A stretch of DNA of 35,461 nt from Candidatus Hydrogenedentota bacterium (GCA_016209895.1 JACQVH010000062.1:1-35461); one strand, 5' to 3'; counted from the first letter of the stretch, positions 16,865 through 25,326 are shown. Program-made: numbers and translations. Notes: generated by a model not told the origin, from the sequence alone.

Positions 16865-18711
16865 TCGTTTCCGGCGCGGCGAAACGTGCCCGAACCGGGG
16901 TAGTGCGCGGCCGAATTCCAGTCGGGACGCCACCACAATGCGGTGCCGGTATCCGCAGCCTCGTCGTAATCGTATATGGTCAGGTTGATTTGGAGGATGT
17001 TCCAGCGACCACCCTGCTTGTTTTCCAAGTGCGAGATCGGGACCGCGACCTCGGCGACGTGGCCATTGGAAGTGAGAACGTCCGCCGCGACGACGCCGGC
17101 CGGCCATTTGTCGCGGTCCGGCGCATGGGTCCGGTCGGCGGTTTCCCGGGGACTCACCGCCACACGCAGGTAATCCGGCACGCTCTTGGTCGCGCGTTCC
17201 TGCGCGCGCAGTTCCTCCGCATTGGCCCGTGCGTCCACGCGGATTTCCACGCCGTCCTGTTTCGTGGGCAGCGCGTTGGGGCGAAGGTGCGCCTTGTCGT
17301 CCGTGACCTCAATGGCCACGTACATGAACTTTTCATCGTGCGCCAGCGCAAAACGAAACGACGCGTCGCCAGGACCATCCCAGAATAACTCGTTGGGTGA
17401 GACGTATCCGGGCTCGAGGCATACGAACGGCAACTCCGCCCAATCCGACAGCGAGCCGTCCACTGTTACCAGCGACGCGCGAAGCGGACAATCGAAGGGC
17501 GCATCAATCACGATTCGGTGTTTGATCGGAACGGCGATGGGCGCCTTTTCCGGCGGTTCAAACGTGAATTGCCAGCGACTGGCAAGGGGCAGGAATTTCT
17601 GCAAGTCGAAAGCGGTCTCGGTCACCAGTTTTACTTCGATCTCCTGGTTCCCTTTCGCGGCAAGATCGCAGCGAATGCGCGACGGTTGCGGCGTCAACTG
17701 TGGAGTCGGCGCGATCGTGCCCTCGACATGCATTGGTAGAGTGGCTGGGTTCTGAAGCCGGAGCCGAATGGCGCCGCCCGTAAATCGGGGTTTGTCGAGG
17801 ATCGCCGGTACGACGCCGATTGCCTTGCCGTCGAGCACGGGCTGAATCAACGCCGCCTGCTCGGCGGTGCGCACGTCCTTGTGCAGGATGCCGGCGAGGG
17901 TAAGATTGACCAGACGCGGCCCCTCGTCGCTCATCGTCACCCAGGCGACCTCATCGAATTCGCCGGCGAGCGGCCCGGCATGGGCCATGCTTCCGCCCGT
18001 CGTCGCCAGCACGAAATACTCGCGGCCCAGGCGTTCATACTTCATGTAGTCGTGCGTGTGACCGACAATCACGGTATACTTGCGATCCTTTAGCGCCTCC
18101 TCGATGCGGCTCCACCCGCCGTCCTTCTCGTAGGTCCAAATCGGCTTGTGCATGAAAAGCAGCGTCCAGCGCACGTTTGGATTCTCGTTCAGCGCGCGCG
18201 TCACGTAGTTGATCTGTTCGTCGCTGAACTGCGCGATGTCCGCATCGTCAGTGTTCATGCCGATGAAGAGCACGTTCTTATAAAGGAAATGGTAGTAAAT
18301 GTGCCCGAAACGCTCCTTCCAGAGCTTCGCGCCGAAGGGCGTGTTAGACACGTCGTGATTGCCCGGCACGAAGAAGAACGGCATCTCGAGTTGTCCGATG
18401 ATGCTGTCAAACTCACGCCACTGCTCGCGCAGTTCGGCCTCGGTGTCCACCCCTCCCTCGACCAGATCGCCCACGCACATCACCAACTCCGGCTGCAGCC
18501 AGTTGAGCTTCCGCACGCCGTCCTCGAACACGCCTGGCCGCGCCCCGCCGGTTCGATCCGACATGATCGCAAACTGAAAGTTATCCGGGTCATTGTGAAA
18601 TTGTAGATGTGTCCATGGATGTGGGCCGTCCGGGATGCCGGGGACGAACGGGGACGTGGGCGCCGCGCCAGCGAGCAGCATTGTCGCGCATAGGATCATC
18701 ATGGATTGCAC
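16861..18711 (-). CDS. Secreted calcineurin-like metallophosphoesterase with CBM9-like domain
   Basis: 616 residues from GTG 18709-18711, chosen because AAGGAGG (18721-18727) lies 9 nt upstream and translation then begins with a signal peptide (MQSMMILCATMLLAGAAP); a TTG at 18759 is open but lacks a site. The phosphoesterase domain covers about 45-250: SDRTGG (Asp52; the usual D-x-H His is replaced), GDLVEGG (Asp82), GNHD (117-120), FMHKP and GHTH. The last 190 residues (DGSLSDWAELPF, MYVAIEVTDDKAH, DGVEIRVDAR) look like a CBM9-type carbohydrate-binding domain. Function: extracytoplasmic phosphate-ester hydrolysis on a glycan-associated substrate, by inference. First gene of a minus-strand operon that continues through the PHP protein and two sulfatases; an 18-bp palindrome lies just upstream. 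Confidence 0.88.
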   Translation of the reverse strand: MQSMMILCATMLLAGAAPTSPFVPGIPDGPHPWTHLQFHNDPDNFQFAIMSDRTGGARPGVFEDGVRKLNWLQPELVMCVGDLVEGGVDTEAELREQWREFDSIIGQLEMPFFFVPGNHDVSNTPFGAKLWKERFGHIYYHFLYKNVLFIGMNTDDADIAQFSDEQINYVTRALNENPNVRWTLLFMHKPIWTYEKDGGWSRIEEALKDRKYTVIVGHTHDYMKYERLGREYFVLATTGGSMAHAGPLAGEFDEVAWVTMSDEGPRLVNLTLAGILHKDVRTAEQAALIQPVLDGKAIGVVPAILDKPRFTGGAIRLRLQNPATLPMHVEGTIAPTPQLTPQPSRIRCDLAAKGNQEIEVKLVTETAFDLQKFLPLASRWQFTFEPPEKAPIAVPIKHRIVIDAPFDCPLRASLVTVDGSLSDWAELPFVCLEPGYVSPNELFWDGPGDASFRFALAHDEKFMYVAIEVTDDKAHLRPNALPTKQDGVEIRVDARANAEELRAQERATKSVPDYLRVAVSPRETADRTHAPDRDKWPAGVVAADVLTSNGHVAEVAVPISHLENKQGGRWNILQINLTIYDYDEAADTGTALWWRPDWNSAAHYPGSGTFRRAGNE

Positions 18712-18759
18712 CGCAGGAAACCTCCTTCCGAAACGATGAACTTCAAGTAGATGGCCCAA

Positions 18760-18777
18760 GTGTAGTACGTATTACAC
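18760..18777. promoter_or_regulatory. 18-bp near-palindrome, candidate operator
   Basis: GTGTAGTACGTATTACAC has arms GTGTA/TACAC around TACGTA, with one mismatched pair (18765/18772). It lies 48 bp upstream of the phosphoesterase start codon and about 225 bp from the divergent isomerase gene. On the minus strand a weak TTGCAT-19-TAATAC promoter would overlap it. No regulator gene is in the window, so the binding protein is unknown. Confidence 0.5.
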
Positions 18778-18835
18778 CCAATGCGCTGCGGTAATGCAAA
18801 CATTCCTCGGGTTTCGGGTCTTACGGGGTGGGGCG

Positions 18836-18870
18836 GTCTGACTGGTCCGACCTGTCAGACGTGTCGGACC
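18836..18870. repeat. Two interleaved inverted repeats (TCCGAC/TCAGAC words)
   Basis: GTCTGAC (18836-18842) pairs with GTCAGAC (18854-18860), and GGTCCGAC (18844-18851) pairs with GTCGGACC (18863-18870). Each hairpin has an 11-nt loop that contains or overlaps an arm of the other, so only one can form at a time. The sequence is also a word repeat of (T)C(C/A)GAC units. It sits in the control region between two divergent operons. Confidence 0.5.
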
Positions 18871-18945
18871 TAATGGAACGAAACCATCGTGCAAAGTAAC
18901 GACGTCTTTCAATTCCGAGACCTGAACCCCGAGTCCCGTTCCCGT

Positions 18946-18975
18946 TTGCCTCGCGCATAGCCGACCCGCTACACT
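18946..18975 (+). promoter_or_regulatory. Possible sigma-70 promoter for the isomerase operon
   Basis: TTGCCT (18946-18951), an 18-bp spacer and TACACT (18970-18975) would start transcription near 18982, leaving a leader of about 20 nt that just includes the GGAGG ribosome site of the isomerase gene. Both hexamers match consensus at four of six positions, so this is only a candidate. Confidence 0.35.
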
Positions 18976-19003
18976 TCTGCTTCGTCGGTTTGGAGGGACT
19001 CCC

Positions 19004-19798
19004 GTGAACATCACCATTGCCTCATACTCGTTCCATGGCTTGCGCGCGGCGGACATGATGGACGGTTTCGGATATCTCGAGACCATCAAATATCGCTATG
19101 GACTGGATAGCGCCGATTTCTGGAATGGCACGCTGGGTTCTAATGAACTGCTGTTTCAGGACGATTACCAGAAACATCTCTGCGAGGCGCTGGCCGAACA
19201 CGAACTCAGCGTTGCCAATTATCACGTGGACGGCTGTCACGTCTGGGAAGATGACCCGGCCATCCGCGAAAAGCATAATGACGACGCGCTCAAACACCTG
19301 AAATTTGCCCGCCGTATCGGCGCCCAGACGGTGCGAATTGATGCCGGCGGGAAAGGCCACACCTGGACCAACGAGCAGTTCGATTGCATCGTCGAACGCA
19401 TGCGCGCCTACGCGATGATCGGGGCCGACTGCGGTTTTCGCGTGGGACCCGAGTCCCACTGGGGACCCGAACTGGTCCCCGACAACATGGAGCGACTGGC
19501 CCGCGCCGTGGACCATCCCGGATTCGGCATCCTCTTGCATATCGGCCATTGGGAAAACGCGCCCGCCGAGGAAGGCGACCGGCGGCTAGCCCCCTGGACG
19601 ATGCACACGCACGTGGATGCCAACGTGACCCGCGCGCGCCTCGAACCGGCCATGCGCCTGTTGATGGACGCGGGCTATCGCGGCTATTGGGGCGTCGAGC
19701 ACCACTCCGCGGTCAACGAGTACGCCGAGGTCGCCTGCCAACTGGCCGAAGTCCGGCGCGTTCTCTCCAAAATACGTGCGGAGCGAGGAGTGAAGTAA
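19004..19798 (+). CDS. Sugar phosphate isomerase/epimerase-like TIM barrel protein
   Basis: 264 residues starting at GTG 19004 with GGAGG 7 nt upstream. It belongs to the xylose-isomerase-like (AP-endonuclease 2 fold) family: MNITIASYSFHG opening, then NYHVDGCHVWEDD, RIDAGGKG, VGPESHWG (metal-type Glu/His), HIGHWENAP and a final GYRGYWGVEHHS. Members isomerise or dehydrate keto-sugars and inositols (IolE/IolI types) using a divalent metal; the exact reaction is not visible. No leader, so cytoplasmic. It is the first gene of a plus-strand set with a Gfo/Idh/MocA dehydrogenase 89 bp downstream and a Na+ symporter after that, the classic import-and-oxidise arrangement. It is divergent from the phosphoesterase/sulfatase operon. 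Confidence 0.87.
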   Translation: MNITIASYSFHGLRAADMMDGFGYLETIKYRYGLDSADFWNGTLGSNELLFQDDYQKHLCEALAEHELSVANYHVDGCHVWEDDPAIREKHNDDALKHLKFARRIGAQTVRIDAGGKGHTWTNEQFDCIVERMRAYAMIGADCGFRVGPESHWGPELVPDNMERLARAVDHPGFGILLHIGHWENAPAEEGDRRLAPWTMHTHVDANVTRARLEPAMRLLMDAGYRGYWGVEHHSAVNEYAEVACQLAEVRRVLSKIRAERGVK

Positions 19799-19887
19799 TC
19801 GTGTCTCTCCGACGATGTCTTTATCCGTCCGGATTTTGTTGTGTCCCCAGTGTTTTTGATTGTCCATGAAGTCGAAAGGAGCTTGTA

Positions 19888-20994
19888 ATGTCTGAGCGCA
19901 AAATCCGCATTGGAATCATCGGCGTCGGCCAAATTGGCAAACACCATCTCGACAACTACGCCAAACTGCCCGGCGCCGACGTCGCGGCGGTATGTGATAT
20001 TGATGTGCCGGAACTCAAGCGCGTTTCCGAGGTCTACAGGATCAAGGATACCTACATCAAGTATCGCGACCTGCTTAAGCGCGAGGACATCGAGGCCGTC
20101 GACGTCTGCCTTCATAACAACCTGCACGCGCCGGTCACCATGGCGGCCCTCGAAGCCGGCAAGCACGTCTACTGCGAGAAGCCCATGGCCGGTGCGTATC
20201 CCGACGCCAAGGCCATGCTCGAAACCGCCCGCAAACTGGGCAGGAAACTCAGCATCCAGCTCTCGACCCTGTTCGCGAAAGAGACGAAAGTGGCCAAGCG
20301 CCTCATTGACGACGGGAAACTCGGCAAGTTATATCACGCCCGCTCGTGCGGTTTCCGGAGACGCGGACGCCCCTTTGTGGACGGCTATGGCTCGGAGAAC
20401 TTCGTAAAGAAGGAGATCGCCGCCGGGGGCGCGCTGTTCGACATGGGCGTCTATCACATCTCACAATTGCTTTATTTGCTTGGCCAGCCGCCCGTCGAAC
20501 GCGTAACGGGCAAGACCTACCAGGAAACGGACATGGACCCGCGCCGGCGCAAGAGTAGCGGCTACAGTGTCGAAGAGTTGGGCTTGGGGTTCGTTCGATT
20601 CACCGGCGGACTCACGCTCGACATCATCGAGTCGTGGGCCATCCACCGCAATAACTTCGAGGGTAGTTCCCTGGTGGGTACCCAGGGTGGCATCACGCTC
20701 AGTCCTTTCAGTTACCACTCGATTATGGGCGACGTGCCTTTCAACGCTACCTTTGAAATTGACGACGCCGACTGGCGCTGGCACAAAATCCTCGACGACC
20801 AGGACGCGAACGATTCGCCGCAACATCATTGGATCGCCGCGCTCCAGGGGCGCGTCCCGTTGCTGCCGACGGCGGAGATTGCATTGCAGACCATGCTCAT
20901 CAGCCAGGGCATCTATCTCTCCGAACAACTCGGACGCGAAGTGACGGTTGAGGAGATTGAGAAGAACAGTGTTTCGACGGCGTTGAAAGTGTGA
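19888..20994 (+). CDS. Gfo/Idh/MocA-family oxidoreductase
   Basis: 368 residues; ATG 19888 has AAAGGAG 6 nt upstream. The N-terminal Rossmann fold carries [13 protein letters not shown] (GxGxxG at 12-17) and CDIDVPEL for NAD(P) binding. [10 protein letters not shown] holds the family EKP motif (97-99), whose Lys takes part in catalysis. [11 protein letters not shown] contains the Asp/His pair seen in inositol and sugar dehydrogenases of this family. It probably oxidises a sugar or polyol hydroxyl to a ketone, working with the upstream isomerase-like protein in the cytoplasm. The C-terminal domain is of normal length. The 80-bp gap downstream is filled mostly by a word repeat. Confidence 0.92.
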   Translation: MSERKIRIGIIGVGQIGKHHLDNYAKLPGADVAAVCDIDVPELKRVSEVYRIKDTYIKYRDLLKREDIEAVDVCLHNNLHAPVTMAALEAGKHVYCEKPMAGAYPDAKAMLETARKLGRKLSIQLSTLFAKETKVAKRLIDDGKLGKLYHARSCGFRRRGRPFVDGYGSENFVKKEIAAGGALFDMGVYHISQLLYLLGQPPVERVTGKTYQETDMDPRRRKSSGYSVEELGLGFVRFTGGLTLDIIESWAIHRNNFEGSSLVGTQGGITLSPFSYHSIMGDVPFNATFEIDDADWRWHKILDDQDANDSPQHHWIAALQGRVPLLPTAEIALQTMLISQGIYLSEQLGREVTVEEIEKNSVSTALKV

Positions 20995-20999
20995 AGGGA

Positions 21000-21043
21000 A
21001 GTTCCGAGTGGCGAGTTCCCAGTTCCGAGTAATTAGTACCGGG
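21000..21043. repeat. Intergenic word repeat (GTTCCGAGT type)
   Basis: Tandem GTTCCGAGT/GCGAGTTCC words, for example AGTTCCGAGTGGCGAGTTCC, fill the gap between the dehydrogenase and symporter genes. The CCGAGT core matches the tract at 10663-10714. Confidence 0.5.
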
Positions 21044-21074
21044 CTATGACTGCTGAGACACCGAACCCTAATCC

Positions 21075-22859
21075 ATGTCCGCCCTCGACCTAGTCGTAAT
21101 GATCGCTTACTTCCTTGGCATCACGGCCATGGGATTGTGGGTAGCGCGGAAAGTCAAGAGCAGCGGCGGCTACTTCCTTGGCGACCGCAAGCTACGCTGG
21201 TGGATCATGATGGGTCAAGCCTTTGGCACGGGCACCCACGCCGAACAGCCGGTCGCCCAGACCGGTGCCACCTGTGAACTGGGCTTCGCCACCATCTGGT
21301 ACCAGTGGAAGAACATGCTCATCACACCCTTCTACTGGCTCCTTGCGCCATGGTACCGGCGCAGCCAGCGCACCACCATCGGCGAGATCATCGAAGACCG
21401 GTACGGTCGCAAGCTGGCGTTGCTCTACACGGTTTTCGCGATCGCCTATTTCGTCTTCAACCAGGGCGCGATGCTCAAAGGCGCGGGCAAGGTCATTTCC
21501 ATCGCCACCGGCGACCAGATGATTTCTGCCAATGGCGTCGTCGTGGCGATGACCCTCGCGTTCATCGTCTATAGCTTCTTCGGTGGGCTCCGCGCCTCGG
21601 CCTACACGGACTTCGCCCAGTCGTTTCTGATCATCGTACTCTCGTTTCTGCTGATCCCGGCCGGCCTGGCGCGTGTCGGTGGCTTCACCGGCATGCGCCA
21701 AGCGCTGCCGCCCGACTTTTTCAATGTCTACAGCGAAGTGAGCGGTCTGGACGCATTCACAATCGCGATGCTCACGCTCAATGGTCTGGTCGGGATCGTC
21801 GCCCAACCGCACATCCTCTCGATGTGCGCCAGCGGCAACACGGAACGAGCCGGTCGCGTCGGCCAGACCTACGGTTCCTTCGTGAAGCGCATCTGCACCA
21901 TCGGCTGGGGATTGACCGGTCTTATCGTCGCCGCGATGCTTGTCGTCGAACATCAGTCGCTCCCTGAACGCGAGGCGGCTTTCGGATTCGCCTGCCGCGA
22001 GCTTCTCGGACCCGGATTGGTCGGTCTCATGATCGCGTGCGTCCTTGCCGCCAACATGTCCACCTGCTCGAACTTCATGGTGAACACCGGCGCGCTTTTC
22101 ACCCGTAATCTCTATCGCGAATACGTTAATCCCGATGCCGACGACCGCCGACTGCTACTCATGGGACGTGTCTCGGGGCTCATCCTCACGCTCCTGGGCG
22201 TCGCGTTTGCCCTCACGGTCGAGCACGTCCTCGATGCCTTCCTCTTCACAGAGACCATCGCCGCTTTCATGGGCATCATGTTTATGGGCGGCGTTCTGTG
22301 GCAGCGCGCCAATCGGTACGGCGCGCTGGCCGCCACCGTGAGCGCCTTCGGCCTTTACTACGCGCTTGACTACCTACTGACGTGTCGCGCGAACGGCGCA
22401 ACCTTTCCGACGCTCTCCGCGGCCTGGGATTACGCCCGGTCCTGCGCGCAGGAGGGTCAACTCTCGGTTTTTCTCGCCACCGGCGACGTCAAGTTAGTGT
22501 ACCCATGGAAAGCCGCGCCCTTCGGGTGGGCCATGCTGGTTGGATTCGCAACGTTAGTCGTCATCAGCCTGCTGACGCGCGCCGAGAATCCCGCCCGCGT
22601 CGCGGCCTTCTTCGACCGCATGCGCCGATCTAGCGACGAAGATGCGGTCACTCCCAGCGGAGAACGGGTCGCGGCTGCGGAGCGCGGCGAGGATCTCATT
22701 TTTCTCGACCTCCCCGGCTGGTTGCATGCCCCACGCTGGCGCGGGTTCTGGCATCGCTATCGCGAAGACCTCGTTGGCTTCCTGCTCGGCTGGCTGACCG
22801 TCGGTTTGCTGGTTTTTCTTGCCTGGGCCGTTATGCAAATCGGGAAACAGGCGCCATGA
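21075..22859 (+). CDS. Sodium:solute symporter (SSS family)
   Basis: 594-residue polytopic inner-membrane protein of the SSS (SLC5-like) family, with about 13 hydrophobic segments beginning LDLVVMIAYFLGITAMGLWVA. GGYFLGDRKLRWWIM, ASAYTDFAQSFLII and ERAGRVGQTYGSFVKR match the family's loop 1, TM5-6 and later motifs. It would import a sugar, polyol or organic acid with Na+; the neighbouring isomerase and dehydrogenase suggest a sugar or polyol. An extra hydrophilic stretch (about 510-560) precedes the last membrane helix. ATG 21075 has no obvious Shine-Dalgarno, and the region just upstream is a word repeat. Its TGA overlaps the ATG of the next gene (ATGA), so that gene is probably translated by coupling. 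Confidence 0.9.
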   Translation: MSALDLVVMIAYFLGITAMGLWVARKVKSSGGYFLGDRKLRWWIMMGQAFGTGTHAEQPVAQTGATCELGFATIWYQWKNMLITPFYWLLAPWYRRSQRTTIGEIIEDRYGRKLALLYTVFAIAYFVFNQGAMLKGAGKVISIATGDQMISANGVVVAMTLAFIVYSFFGGLRASAYTDFAQSFLIIVLSFLLIPAGLARVGGFTGMRQALPPDFFNVYSEVSGLDAFTIAMLTLNGLVGIVAQPHILSMCASGNTERAGRVGQTYGSFVKRICTIGWGLTGLIVAAMLVVEHQSLPEREAAFGFACRELLGPGLVGLMIACVLAANMSTCSNFMVNTGALFTRNLYREYVNPDADDRRLLLMGRVSGLILTLLGVAFALTVEHVLDAFLFTETIAAFMGIMFMGGVLWQRANRYGALAATVSAFGLYYALDYLLTCRANGATFPTLSAAWDYARSCAQEGQLSVFLATGDVKLVYPWKAAPFGWAMLVGFATLVVISLLTRAENPARVAAFFDRMRRSSDEDAVTPSGERVAAAERGEDLIFLDLPGWLHAPRWRGFWHRYREDLVGFLLGWLTVGLLVFLAWAVMQIGKQAP

Positions 22860-23671
22860 AGCGCGTGGAAGCCAGGCCGAAGCGACTCGATTCGCGACTG
22901 AAGCCCATTCTTGACGATCTGTATTCTCGCTATAATCGTCCCGAATACATCACGCCGGATCCGCTGCAATTTGTCGTCGGGTATCCGGACGTTCGTGACC
23001 GCGAGATTGCGGGGATGATCGCTTCTTCGCTGGCATTCGGGAACATTGCGCAAATCTTGCGGAGCATCAGCGGAATCCTGGACACAATGACGCGCCCGTG
23101 TAGTTTTCTGCTGGAAACGGACGACCGCGAGATTCGACGGCGCTTCGCGGGGTTCCGGCACCGGTTCGTTTCCGACCGGGAATTCACGGCGATGCTGATT
23201 GGCGTGAAACGGGCAATCAATCGTCACGGGTCGCTGCACGGCTTGTTCGCCCACGGAATGAGACCGGAACATGATTCGGTGCTTCCTGCCTTGGAGCATT
23301 TCGTCCAACAATTGCGAGCCGAGGCGGGCCGCGACCTCAAATTTCTCTTGCCATCCCCGCGCGACGGCAGCGCCTGCAAGCGGCTTCTGCTTTTCTTGCG
23401 TTGGATGGTCCGCCACGATGCGGTAGACCCCGGGGGATGGGTGGACCTTTCGGCGGAGAAGCTGGTCGTTCCTTTGGACACGCACTTATTTCGGATCGCG
23501 CGCCAGCTCGGTTTCACCGACCGCAAGCAAGCCAACTTACGCACCGCCCTCGAGGTTACCGAGGCCTTTCGTCGGATTTGTCCCGAAGACCCCGTCAAAT
23601 ACGACTTTGTATTGACTCGATTTGGGATTCATCCGAAATTGTCTAAACAATACCGTCAGCACAAATGGTAG
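22856..23671 (+). CDS. TIGR02757 (DUF2400) family protein
   Basis: 271 residues. The whole length matches what I recall of TIGR02757: LDDLYSRYNRPEYITPDPLQ near the start, DREIAGMIASSLAFGNIAQI, LFLRWMVRHD, VPLDTHLFRIARQLGF and DPVKYDFVLTRFGIHP. The last part resembles a helix-hairpin-helix DNA-glycosylase-like fold, so a nucleic-acid role has been suggested for relatives, but the function is unknown. It starts within the symporter stop codon (ATGA). That is an odd partner for a transporter and may reflect chance operon capture. It converges on murJ, with a strong hairpin between. Confidence 0.85.
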   Translation: MKRVEARPKRLDSRLKPILDDLYSRYNRPEYITPDPLQFVVGYPDVRDREIAGMIASSLAFGNIAQILRSISGILDTMTRPCSFLLETDDREIRRRFAGFRHRFVSDREFTAMLIGVKRAINRHGSLHGLFAHGMRPEHDSVLPALEHFVQQLRAEAGRDLKFLLPSPRDGSACKRLLLFLRWMVRHDAVDPGGWVDLSAEKLVVPLDTHLFRIARQLGFTDRKQANLRTALEVTEAFRRICPEDPVKYDFVLTRFGIHPKLSKQYRQHKW

Positions 23672-23698
23672 CGTTGCGATCGGTAGGAACGCCCTGCG

Positions 23699-23745
23699 TA
23701 GCGCCCATTTGCAATGGGCGTGACTCCCATTGCAAATGGGCGCTA
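23699..23745. repeat. Perfect 20-bp stem hairpin between convergent genes
   Basis: TAGCGCCCATTTGCAATGGG (23699-23718) is followed by a 7-nt loop and its exact reverse complement (23726-23745). Each arm is itself almost a palindrome (CCCATT-TGC-AATGGG). The right arm contains the murJ stop codon. It could end transcription from both sides or be a REP-like element. There is no T-run, so a classical intrinsic terminator is not shown. Confidence 0.75.
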
Positions 23746-25323
23746 TGAACGAGTGCGCCGGAGCAGGGCAAAGAAGTGCCGCAGTTCTTCGACGTTGAGG
23801 ACCCAGGTCAGGAACGCGTAACTCGCGGTGGCGGCCAGGATTGGCGCGGAAACCGAGAGCACCTGAGCAAGCAGCGCTTTGGTGGGGTAGAAGTAGTGGA
23901 CGCGAACATAAACGGCGTACGCGATTGCCGTCATCATCACTCCGGCCAACGTAATTCGGAGCAAGGTGCTGAGGAATTCCTTCGACCAAAGTGGGCCGTA
24001 TCGGTTGCAGAGCAGGATGTACAAGAGCGCAAAGTTGACAGTGTACGAGACGGTCGTTGCGAGCGCTAATCCCCAGTATCCGCAGGGGCGTACCAGCGCG
24101 CAGTTTAACAGGATGTTCAATAACATGCTGCCGGACGCCACGAGCACGGGCGTCTTCGTGTCTTGTACGGCATAGAAGCCGGTCACGGCGACTTTTACCC
24201 AGGCGAAGGCGAGTAGTCCCGATGCGTAAAGCGCAAGCGCATTCGCGGTCCAATCGGTAATTGTAGGCGAGAATTCGCCGTGCTCGTAGAGCAACTGCGT
24301 GATGGGAAGCCGAAGGAGTATCAGACCGAGCATGGCGGGCAACACTAGGAAATAACTTTGCTGAAACCCGTGGAGCAATGTGGACCGGATTTCGGCGTCA
24401 TCGTGGCGTGCGCCGGCACGCGAGGCGGCCGGCAAGATAGCCACGGAGGTGGCTATCCCGAACGTCGAGAGGGGCAATAGTACCAGTTGATTGGCATGGA
24501 AGAGCGCGGTCTGGACGCCTTCTTGGAGCGAGATGGCGAAGAGTGTGTCCACGAGCTTATTAACTTCGCCCGCTGCCTGCCCAAGAACCACCGGGACCAT
24601 TAATGCGAACATGGTCTTAATGCCGGATTGCCGAAGGTGAATGCTCGGCATCCATACTCCACAATAGCGGCCCAGCGCCACATATTGAATTACCAGTTGC
24701 GCAATGCCACCGAGCCACACCCCCAGCACTAACGCGTGTGCCGGGTTGGGGAATCGTTTCCAGGCGAGGGCGCAACAGGCAATGATTGCGACGTTGAGGA
24801 GCGCAGGCGACCAGGACGGCGTCGTATAGTGCCGCATCGTGAAGAGCGGCCCCATCATGAAGACCGTAAGGCCGATGAAGAAGATGTAGGGAAACGTCCA
24901 CCGGCCGGTCGAGACCAGGAAGGAAATGTACTCGGGGGAATGGTCCCGGCCGCCGGTCAGTCCTCTTAGTTGGTTAACTTGCAGCAGCGTAGGCATGACG
25001 AAGATGCCCAGGACGGTAAGCGCGGCGAGTAGCAGGGCCATGACCGTCATGGTGGCGGCGACGAGTTGTCGAAATTCGGCTTCGGATTTCCTTTGGAGAG
25101 TTTCCGAAAAGACGGGGACAAACGCCGCGTTCATGGCGCCCTCGCCGACAAGGTCGCGAAGCATATTGGGGAGCTTGAAGGCCACGAGGAACGCGTCGAG
25201 CGAGGCCGACGGGATAAAGTGGACCCACACCACGTTACGAACCAAACCCAGCACGCGGCTGAGCAGGGTGCCCGCCGCGAAAATTGCGGCGAACTTGGAC
25301 ATTTGCCGTCGTGAATCGGACAT
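23743..25323 (-). CDS. murJ: Lipid II flippase MurJ (MviN)
   Basis: 526-residue inner-membrane protein of the MOP exporter superfamily with about 14 membrane helices. It flips lipid II to the periplasm for peptidoglycan synthesis. The N-terminal FAAGTLLSRVLGLVRNVV, FKLPNMLRDLVGEGAMNAAFVP (cut here to its hallmark LPNMLRDLVGEGAMNAAFVP) and the internal VQTALFHANQLVLLPLSTFG are family signatures. Full length with no disruption. ATG 25321-25323 lies 3 nt after the lnt stop (TAA) with no Shine-Dalgarno of its own, so translation is probably coupled to lnt. It is the last gene of the envelope operon; its stop codon sits in the right arm of the 20-bp hairpin. Confidence 0.95.
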   Translation of the reverse strand: MSDSRRQMSKFAAIFAAGTLLSRVLGLVRNVVWVHFIPSASLDAFLVAFKLPNMLRDLVGEGAMNAAFVPVFSETLQRKSEAEFRQLVAATMTVMALLLAALTVLGIFVMPTLLQVNQLRGLTGGRDHSPEYISFLVSTGRWTFPYIFFIGLTVFMMGPLFTMRHYTTPSWSPALLNVAIIACCALAWKRFPNPAHALVLGVWLGGIAQLVIQYVALGRYCGVWMPSIHLRQSGIKTMFALMVPVVLGQAAGEVNKLVDTLFAISLQEGVQTALFHANQLVLLPLSTFGIATSVAILPAASRAGARHDDAEIRSTLLHGFQQSYFLVLPAMLGLILLRLPITQLLYEHGEFSPTITDWTANALALYASGLLAFAWVKVAVTGFYAVQDTKTPVLVASGSMLLNILLNCALVRPCGYWGLALATTVSYTVNFALLYILLCNRYGPLWSKEFLSTLLRITLAGVMMTAIAYAVYVRVHYFYPTKALLAQVLSVSAPILAATASYAFLTWVLNVEELRHFFALLRRTRS

Positions 25324-25326
25324 CGG

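Noticed and set aside
23699..23745. Classical Rho-independent terminator call for the hairpin
   Set aside because: Strong stem but no T-run on either side; kept as an inverted repeat only.
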